A DNA stretch of 10,347 nucleotides from Prosthecobacter debontii (GTDB taxonomy: Bacteria > Verrucomicrobiota > Verrucomicrobiia > Verrucomicrobiales > Akkermansiaceae): contig CAMCXJ010000068.1 of NCBI GenBank assembly GCA_945883455.1, positions 1 through 10,347 on the forward strand, written 5' to 3'. Made by a program: the position numbers and the translations under genes. Positions 6,446-10,347 of the stretch are shown here, one piece after another. The first letter of the stretch is position 1, and the number at the start of each line of letters is the position of its first letter. Under the pieces are notes generated by a model. The model made no database searches, was not told the DNA's origin, and saw only the letters and a list, made by a program, of their open reading frames with translations.

Positions 6446-7498
6446 TCAACGGATGAAGGTGCAGAGCAGACCGATGGCGGCTTGGATCGAGGCAAGGGAT
6501 GCTGTTTCCGAGGCGGTGTGGTAACCGGTGGTCGGGATCTGCAGGGTGGTGCCGTTGATCTGCCCGCCGCTGGCAGCGACGAGGCGACCCAACTCCGTCC
6601 TGCCTAGAGAAGAGGTTTTTCCTTTGAGCAGGTTCTGCCGCTCGATCCACTCGTCCTTGAACGTGTGCGAGATGCCGAGCGCATCGCAGCGGTTCTCGAT
6701 TTCCGCTGTGAAACGCGGATCGAAAACGGCGGTGGCATCCTTTTTCCTCAATACCACGTCCTGCTCCGAAGCAGCCTCGCGGGAGGGATAGGGGCTGGTA
6801 TCGAGAACCAGTAGGCGGCTTGTGGAGATGGCCTCACGCTGGAACCATGCCAGGGCATAACGCCAGCTCCGTCCCGCCTCCTCCTGGGCGGTGAACAGCG
6901 CGGTGCCTTTGAAGCCGATGCGGTAGAGATAGATGATGAGGGCGACGCTGAGCACATTGTCGAGCTGCGCGGAAATATGGTTTTCGGTCAGCGTAAGCCG
7001 ATCCATGAATGCCACCGGAGTGCCCGGCTCCAGGTAATCAAGGCCAACCAGTTCGAAAATCAGGTTGTTCCGCTTCGGGCACAGGTATCCGGAGGAAATC
7101 ATGCCCTGCCCGACGTAAGTGCCGGTGTAGGGCAGGTGCGCCTGCACGCGCTGGCCGGTGAAGCGGTCGGCGATGGTGGCGACCATCTGTTCGGAAACGG
7201 AATCGCCCGTGAGTTCGCCCCGGTTGCCGGCGATGAAGGCGGCGTATTGGAACTCGTTCGGACCGGTGCAAACGAGGCCGTGGCGGTCGATGTGGGCGGA
7301 AAGGATCACGCTTTCCGGCTCGCTCCCGCGCGCGACGAGGCAGCCGCTGTGGCGCTCCACGGAGATGTCGAGCTCCTCCAGTTCCCTCCGCAGCACGCGG
7401 AAAAACGAATCCTCCGCACCGACCACGGAAGGCTCACGGATCAGGTGGCGCAGGGTGATCAGGAAGGCGGAGAGGTCGGCGGTGGGCGAGGGTCGCAT
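6446..7498 (-). CDS. M42-like zinc metallopeptidase (M20/M42/M28 superfamily)
   Basis: This 350-residue cytoplasmic protein has the pattern of the co-catalytic dimetal aminopeptidases. Likely ligands and catalytic residues are His69 and Asp71 in LSAHIDRHGL, the bridging Asp180 in SAQLDNVLSV, Glu206/Glu207 in FTAQEEAG, Asp233 in LVLDTSPYP and His327 in TGYHTASETASL. The order and spacing match M42 enzymes (HMDEVG, LDDR-like, QEE-VG, HxxxE), with an internal region between residues 90 and 165 where M42 peptidases insert the PDZ-like dimerisation domain. The motifs deviate from textbook M42, so the substrate (probably peptides, aminopeptidase action) is uncertain. ATG at 7498 is supported because the first codons (MRPSPTAD) are also preserved in the duplicated copy at 8343-8443. 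It lies 50 bp downstream of vapC and could be expressed by readthrough from that operon. Confidence 0.85.
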   Translation of the reverse strand: MRPSPTADLSAFLITLRHLIREPSVVGAEDSFFRVLRRELEELDISVERHSGCLVARGSEPESVILSAHIDRHGLVCTGPNEFQYAAFIAGNRGELTGDSVSEQMVATIADRFTGQRVQAHLPYTGTYVGQGMISSGYLCPKRNNLIFELVGLDYLEPGTPVAFMDRLTLTENHISAQLDNVLSVALIIYLYRIGFKGTALFTAQEEAGRSWRYALAWFQREAISTSRLLVLDTSPYPSREAASEQDVVLRKKDATAVFDPRFTAEIENRCDALGISHTFKDEWIERQNLLKGKTSSLGRTELGRLVAASGGQINGTTLQIPTTGYHTASETASLASIQAAIGLLCTFIR

Positions 7499-7574
7499 CG
7501 GGCTGGCCGGAGCCTAGCAGGAAGGGTGCCGGGCGCGAGAGGGGAAAATCAAGCGTCGCCGATGAGGTGGAAAT
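7474..7574. repeat. Direct repeat copy A flanking vapBC
   Basis: These 101 bases match 8343-8443 with 5 mismatches and no gaps (offset 869 bp). The repeat spans the first eight codons of the peptidase gene, the 50-bp intergenic gap, and the last codons of vapC. Both protein ends are intact in this copy, so it is the original location. Confidence 0.95.
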
Positions 7575-7989
7575 CGAGGCCTTTGAATTGGGAGAAAGCC
7601 TTGTCCGCGGAAACCAGCTGATATCCGGATCGGATCGCGAAGGCGGCGAGGTAGGCGTCCATCCAGAGTTTGGGGGAAGGGGTTTTCCGGAGGGCGAAGG
7701 ATTTCCATGTTTCTTCGAGACCGGGTGGCTCGGGCGCGAAGGAGATCCTGTGGTCTGTTAGAAATTCCTCATACCTATCCCATGCCTGGATGTTGGAAAA
7801 CGGAGGGTAGCCATATCCTTTCATGACTGTCGCTGTTGTAGCGAGACGGAGGAAGCCCTGAAGTGTGGGGCGGCAGAAGACGATGCGGGTTCCACCATCC
7901 TGCTGATTCATCCATGAAAGGGCGGCCTCATGGTGATCATGGTTATCCACCATGAGTGCGAGCCATATATTAACGTCCGGAAGCTTCAT
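7549..7989 (-). CDS. vapC: VapC-family PIN-domain ribonuclease toxin
   Basis: This 146-residue PIN-domain protein is the toxin of a VapBC pair and should be a Mg2+-dependent endoribonuclease. The ATG at 7989 begins the domain exactly (MKLPDVNIWLAL). The frame extends upstream to 8070, but only through the overlapping antitoxin gene. Acidic active-site residues visible are Asp5 (LPDVNIW), Asp111 (LWMDAYLAAFA) and Asp129 (VSADKAF). The second acidic position, a Glu in many relatives (TENGFLR), reads PTLQGFLRL here; several members of this subfamily also have Gln or another residue there, so it is not proof of inactivity. It overlaps vapB by 20 bp, implying coupled translation. Its last codons (FHLIGDA, stop) recur in the direct repeat at 8343-8443, evidence for a former second copy of vapC. 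Confidence 0.9.
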   Translation of the reverse strand: MKLPDVNIWLALMVDNHDHHEAALSWMNQQDGGTRIVFCRPTLQGFLRLATTATVMKGYGYPPFSNIQAWDRYEEFLTDHRISFAPEPPGLEETWKSFALRKTPSPKLWMDAYLAAFAIRSGYQLVSADKAFSQFKGLDFHLIGDA

Positions 7990-8242
7990 GGTGCCATTCG
8001 ACCTCCTGTTGCAGCAGAATTTCGTCAATTTCCGCTGGCGTGAACTGACGAACGGCCTTGCCTCCGGCAAGCATGGGCAGCTTGACCCTCCTGAATTCTG
8101 TTTCCGGCTTTACGGGTTTACCCGAATTGAGGCCGCGCTTGATCACTTCCGTAGCTACATCACGCAGCTTCCTGCCTTGGCTGGCCGCACGGATTTTCAT
8201 TTCCCGGACGAGCTCTTCGGGAAGGTCGAGGGTAGTTTTCAT
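7970..8242 (-). CDS. vapB: VapB-family ribbon-helix-helix antitoxin
   Basis: This 90-residue antitoxin starts with a classic ribbon-helix-helix domain: the DNA-contacting strand MKTTLDLPEEL, helix 1 VREMKIRAASQG and helix 2 KLRDVATEVIKRGL. The ATG at 8242 is chosen because it opens that strand directly; an ATG eight codons further upstream (8266) adds unrelated residues. The C-terminal half (about 45-90, KLPMLAGGK through TPAEIDEILLQQE) should fold on the VapC toxin and block its active site. It is first in the pair and overlaps vapC by 20 bp. VapB proteins usually repress their own promoter as the VapBC complex; a TTGACA hexamer lies 30 bp upstream. Confidence 0.92.
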   Translation of the reverse strand: MKTTLDLPEELVREMKIRAASQGRKLRDVATEVIKRGLNSGKPVKPETEFRRVKLPMLAGGKAVRQFTPAEIDEILLQQEVEWHHEASGR

Positions 8243-8248
8243 GCAGCA

Positions 8249-8277
8249 AACTTTCCAGCTTTCCATCTTTCTGTCAA
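8249..8277 (-). promoter_or_regulatory. Possible vapBC promoter
   Basis: A perfect -35 hexamer TTGACA (minus strand 8277-8272) is followed after 17 bases by AAAGTT (8254-8249), a poor -10 match. It would start transcription at or next to the vapB ATG, giving a leaderless mRNA, so the real -10 or a different promoter may apply. Only the -35 match is strong. Confidence 0.25.
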
Positions 8278-8342
8278 GGCGAGAGCCTCCTAGGCGAGCC
8301 TGCCCCCATTTTTCCCGCAGCCGGGGCCGAGCTGGATGAGGT

Positions 8343-8443
8343 GGTCGGCGGTGGGCGAGGGGCGCATCGGGCTTACCAGAGCCTAGCAGGAAGGGTGCCG
8401 GGCGCGAGAGGGGAAAATCAAGCGTCTCCGATGAGGTGGAAAT
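8343..8443 (-). pseudogene. Direct repeat copy B: fossil peptidase start plus fossil vapC end
   Basis: This is a 101-bp copy of 7474-7574 (5 mismatches). On the minus strand it still reads ATG then MRPSPTAD (ATG at 8367), after which the frame leaves homology and stops about 17 codons later. At its other end it reads FHLIGDA and TGA, the exact vapC C terminus, preceded by unrelated codons. Of the five changes, one in the peptidase codons (CGA/CGC) and one in the vapC codons (GGC/GGA) are synonymous; the other three are between the genes. Because it joins peptidase start and vapC end in the same order as copy A, it must derive from this locus by tandem duplication, followed by loss of the second vapBC. 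The 8243-8342 part of the gap shows no gene. Confidence 0.85.
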
Positions 8444-8460
8444 GGGTGTGAATTTTATCC

Positions 8461-8632
8461 GGTAGGGCTGATCCGGCTCAGTCGGCCCATCTCCAAAATG
8501 GAACGCACCGCTGACTCTGGCGGGAGTGATTTCCCGGAATAAAAAGCCCGCCTCACTGCGGTTTCAATACCATTCCGTGATTACGGCTCCTGCGTTTTCA
8601 ATCAGGGCCGACCGAGCCGGATCAGCCCTACC
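8461..8632. mobile_element. Inverted-repeat element, REPIN- or MITE-like, non-coding
   Basis: A 28-base arm at 8461-8488 (starting GGTAGGGCTGATCCGGCTC) is the reverse complement of 8605-8632 with one mismatch; the core between them is 116 bp. Each arm can also fold on itself imperfectly (GGGCTGA with TCAG-bulge-GCCC), the arrangement of two REP hairpins in opposite orientation that defines REPINs. No transposase or long open frame is inside, and no obvious target-site duplication flanks the arms. The left arm begins 17 bp after the truncated vapC copy. Classification as a mobile element is inference, because no second genomic copy is visible in this window. Confidence 0.55.
8541..8566 (-). 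terminator. Weak terminator-like hairpin inside the inverted-repeat element
   Basis: On the minus strand AAACCGC, loop AGTGA, GCGG and then GCTTTTTATT form a short bulged hairpin followed by a T-run. It could end the transcript of the 8690-9568 gene, whose stop lies about 125 bp upstream on that strand. The stem is short and imperfect, so this is tentative. Confidence 0.35.
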
Positions 8633-8689
8633 AGTATGGGATGAATCTCGCGGAGCGATCATCATCCGCTGGAAAAAATCACGCCCTGT

Positions 8690-9568
8690 TCACGGCGCAA
8701 CCCAGCCTATGGAAAGAACACGCGTCAGTTGCCATTGCCGGTTGAGGTGACTTTGCCCGGTGTTTTCAAGCGCGATGGTGTAGCGCTGGGGCTCTTGGGG
8801 CAGATTTTGCAGGAAAAGCAGCAGATCCGGGTTGTTCTTCCGCGCGTAGAGGTGGATCGGGTTCTCCAGATCCGGCGAGGTGGCGATCAGGCACAGCCAC
8901 TCGCTCTCATCCGCAAATGCGAAGTTGTAATAGCTGCCCTGCTGCAGAAAGACCCGCATCTCGTCCGCTTTGGCGGCGGTTCCGTCCAGAATCGCGCTCC
9001 ACGGCTTGCTGCAATGGCGTGCGTAAGACTTGAAATCCACCCTCGCACCGCTTTCGTCAAAGGGCACGCACAGCAGGCGTCTGGAACCATCCGTCATCGT
9101 CACCGTGAACCTCTCAAAGGCATGATCGTCTGTCGCGGCCGGGGGCATTTCATGGTGATCCGCCACTTTTTCCGAGACTCCAGGGCCGTCCCGATAAAAG
9201 CGCTCCATCAAATCTGCCACCTCGGCTGGCCGGCGCACCCAGCGCAGCCGCTCTTGCGGCGTGCTTGCCGCCAGGAACTTGTCGGCGATTTGTCCCGGCT
9301 GCAGACCCTGCCACGCCGGGGGCGGCGCTGTTTGCGCGAGCTCGGTAGCGATCGGCGGCACTTCGACATCCCGATTGTCGTCGGTCAAATGCCGGATTCC
9401 CAGGAAGAGAAAAATCGACAAGGGCACGCCGATCATCAGCACCAATATCAATCGGGAGGTGATTCCGCCGCGAGGCTTTTTGGCAAAGGACGCCTCCGCG
9501 TCTTTGCGCCGTCTCCGGAGCCGTCTCTGAGGATTGGCGCTTGGAATTCTCTTGTATTTTCCAGCCAT
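8690..9568 (-). CDS. Single-pass membrane-anchored protein of unknown function
   Basis: This 292-residue protein has a highly basic N terminus (RRLRRRRK at 15-22), one transmembrane helix at about 38-59 (SRLILVLMIGVPLSIFLFLG) and a large C-terminal domain; the positive-inside rule puts the C-terminal domain in the periplasm. After a proline-rich linker (about 70-90) comes a helical segment (IADKFLAASTPQERLRWVRRPAEVADLMERFY, residues 94-125) that recalls hypothetical verrucomicrobial proteins; the following mix of strands (FERFTVTMTDGSRRLLCVPF, ARVDFKSYARHCSKPW) is compatible with an NTF2-like or similar alpha+beta fold, but I cannot assign a family. Near the C terminus, SEWLCLIATSPDL and RYTIALENTG are strand-like. 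Cys167, Cys186 and Cys226 lie in the exported part. The start at 9568 is the first ATG giving this basic-then-hydrophobic layout. Confidence 0.8.
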   Translation of the reverse strand: MAGKYKRIPSANPQRRLRRRRKDAEASFAKKPRGGITSRLILVLMIGVPLSIFLFLGIRHLTDDNRDVEVPPIATELAQTAPPPAWQGLQPGQIADKFLAASTPQERLRWVRRPAEVADLMERFYRDGPGVSEKVADHHEMPPAATDDHAFERFTVTMTDGSRRLLCVPFDESGARVDFKSYARHCSKPWSAILDGTAAKADEMRVFLQQGSYYNFAFADESEWLCLIATSPDLENPIHLYARKNNPDLLLFLQNLPQEPQRYTIALENTGQSHLNRQWQLTRVLSIGWVAP

Positions 9569-9691
9569 GTCTTACTGGATGAGTTTCTATCACACCCATG
9601 CCTTCCTGTCCGTGCATCACGGTGATTGTCACCATCTCGTGATCGCATTACCGATCTACGACCTATGGAGCGGCAGGCTTCAGGATGCATA

Positions 9692-9721
9692 GAGGAGAGC
9701 GGCATGCCAGCCGCCCTCCTC
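9692..9721 (-). terminator. Hairpin after the PEP-CTERM gene
   Basis: On the minus strand GAGGAGGGCGGC (9721-9710) pairs with GCCGCTCTCCTC (9703-9692), a 12-bp stem with one G-U wobble and a 6-base loop, beginning 13 bp after the PEP-CTERM stop. There is no T-run after it, so intrinsic termination is unproven, but stem strength and position fit a transcript end. The rest of 9569-9733 shows no supported gene and should contain the promoter of the 9568 gene. Confidence 0.6.
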
Positions 9722-9733
9722 CGGTTTCATGGA

Positions 9734-10342
9734 TCAGGCGGCGCGGCGGCGACGGGCGATTAAGCCTGTTGCACCGAGGGCGAGAAGCGCGAGGCTGGAT
9801 GGCTCGGGGATGGCGGCGGCGGCGTCGATCATGGATTTACCGGCGGAGATGCTAAGGGCCGCGCCACCCACGGCTGAGAGGTCCTGCGGGTTCGGGATAT
9901 CGTTTAGGGTAGCGATCGCCATGAGGTAGCCTCCACCCGAACCATCCAAATAGAACTGGGCGACCGCCTCATAAACCGAATCAACCCCATTAAAAGAGAT
10001 ATTGGCATAGTTCTGATCCCCAGCCACGCTGCCTTGATCAAAACTATTGCCAGAATGATAACGAAGAGACCCACTACCACCATGTTGCGTGGGAAACATA
10101 TCCTCACCGCGCGTAAAAAAACCGTTTCCACCACTCTCAAAACCAAAAGCCAAGTAGTTGTTCGAGATAAATTGGCTCGTCCCACCCCCCATAAAAGGGG
10201 GATTGGCAAATGAACTGAACATTATGCCATTCGGATCCGCTTGGATATCCGTATTGCTCGCATTTCCATAAAACACCACCGCCGCGTTCGCTGCGGAGGA
10301 TGCACATCCTACCCCAGCGGTCACGGCGAGGTAGCCCATCAT
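9734..10342 (-). CDS. PEP-CTERM sorting-domain protein (start uncertain, near window edge)
   Basis: This 202-residue secreted protein ends in a PEP-CTERM signal (residues 178-202): IPEPSSL, a hydrophobic helix (ALLALGATGLIA) and a basic tail (RRRRAA). Such tails are recognised by exosortase, which removes them while targeting the protein to the cell surface or extracellular matrix. The N terminus has a signal peptide ending ANA before AVVFYGN. The middle is rich in Gly, Asn, Ser and aromatic residues, as in many surface proteins of this class, and has no assignable enzymatic domain. The frame stays open to the window edge (AAA before the ATG), and family members often start with a few extra basic residues, so the true start may be upstream. 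Codons in the 5' two thirds are more A/T-rich than in neighbouring genes. Confidence 0.88.
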   Translation of the reverse strand: MMGYLAVTAGVGCASSAANAAVVFYGNASNTDIQADPNGIMFSSFANPPFMGGGTSQFISNNYLAFGFESGGNGFFTRGEDMFPTQHGGSGSLRYHSGNSFDQGSVAGDQNYANISFNGVDSVYEAVAQFYLDGSGGGYLMAIATLNDIPNPQDLSAVGGAALSISAGKSMIDAAAAIPEPSSLALLALGATGLIARRRRAA

Positions 10343-10347
10343 TTTGT

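Noticed and set aside
6977..7621. Plus-strand open frame of 214 codons opposite the peptidase start
   Set aside because: It crosses the peptidase start, the intergenic gap and the vapC end antisense; low-complexity Gly/Val/Glu-rich translation with no recognisable domain.
7474..8443. Direct repeats read as target-site duplications of an insertion sequence or integron-like cassette
   Set aside because: At 101 bp they are far too long for a target-site duplication, no transposase or integrase is present, and they contain ends of local genes, which points to tandem duplication.
8729..9625. Plus-strand open frame of 298 codons opposite the membrane-anchored protein
   Set aside because: The minus-strand frame has a coherent basic N terminus, transmembrane helix and folded domain; the plus frame has an Arg/His-rich shadow composition.
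1..10347. CRISPR array, tRNA or rRNA genes, insertion-sequence transposase
   Set aside because: I saw no regularly spaced repeats, no cloverleaf-type sequence, no rRNA-conserved stretches and no transposase or integrase motifs.

Overview
The window looks like chromosomal DNA from a verrucomicrobial bacterium (phylum Verrucomicrobiota, probably a Verrucomicrobiales relative). This rests on a DUF1549/DUF1553 protein paired with a DUF1501 protein, a PEP-CTERM protein, a sigma-70 factor with a non-standard region 2, and high-GC coding with few clear Shine-Dalgarno sites. The assignment is an inference from gene content; no rRNA or tRNA gene is present.

Layout: bases 1-190 hold several DnaA-box-like 9-mers, one of them perfect. 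Bases 215-340 (minus) are the severed C-terminal end of a universal stress protein. The plus-strand block 417-5698 carries a secreted DUF1549/DUF1553 protein, a type II toxin-antitoxin pair (addiction-module antitoxin plus RelE/ParE toxin), a Tat-exported DUF1501 protein, a small two-helix membrane protein and a sigma-70 family factor closed by a strong intrinsic terminator. The minus-strand block 10347-5759 carries a PEP-CTERM protein, a membrane-anchored protein of unknown function, a vapBC toxin-antitoxin pair, an M42-like metallopeptidase and a small protein of unknown function. The two blocks converge at about 5750.

How the genes relate: the DUF1549/DUF1553 and DUF1501 genes are normally adjacent partners of unknown biochemical role in planctomycetes and verrucomicrobia. 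Here a toxin-antitoxin cassette sits between them, with the toxin only 15 bp from the DUF1501 gene. The second cassette, vapBC, lies 50 bp upstream of the peptidase gene and is flanked by a 101-bp direct repeat (about 95% identical). Each repeat copy carries the first codons of the peptidase and the last codons of vapC, so the repeat is a scar of a local tandem duplication. Just beyond it lies a 172-bp element bounded by 28-bp inverted repeats, resembling a REPIN or MITE.

The most notable points are the rearrangement scars (universal stress protein stump, vapBC direct repeats, inverted-repeat element), the DnaA-box cluster, the split DUF1549-DUF1501 pair and the altered promoter-melting residues of the sigma factor. 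I found no convincing new multi-gene system.
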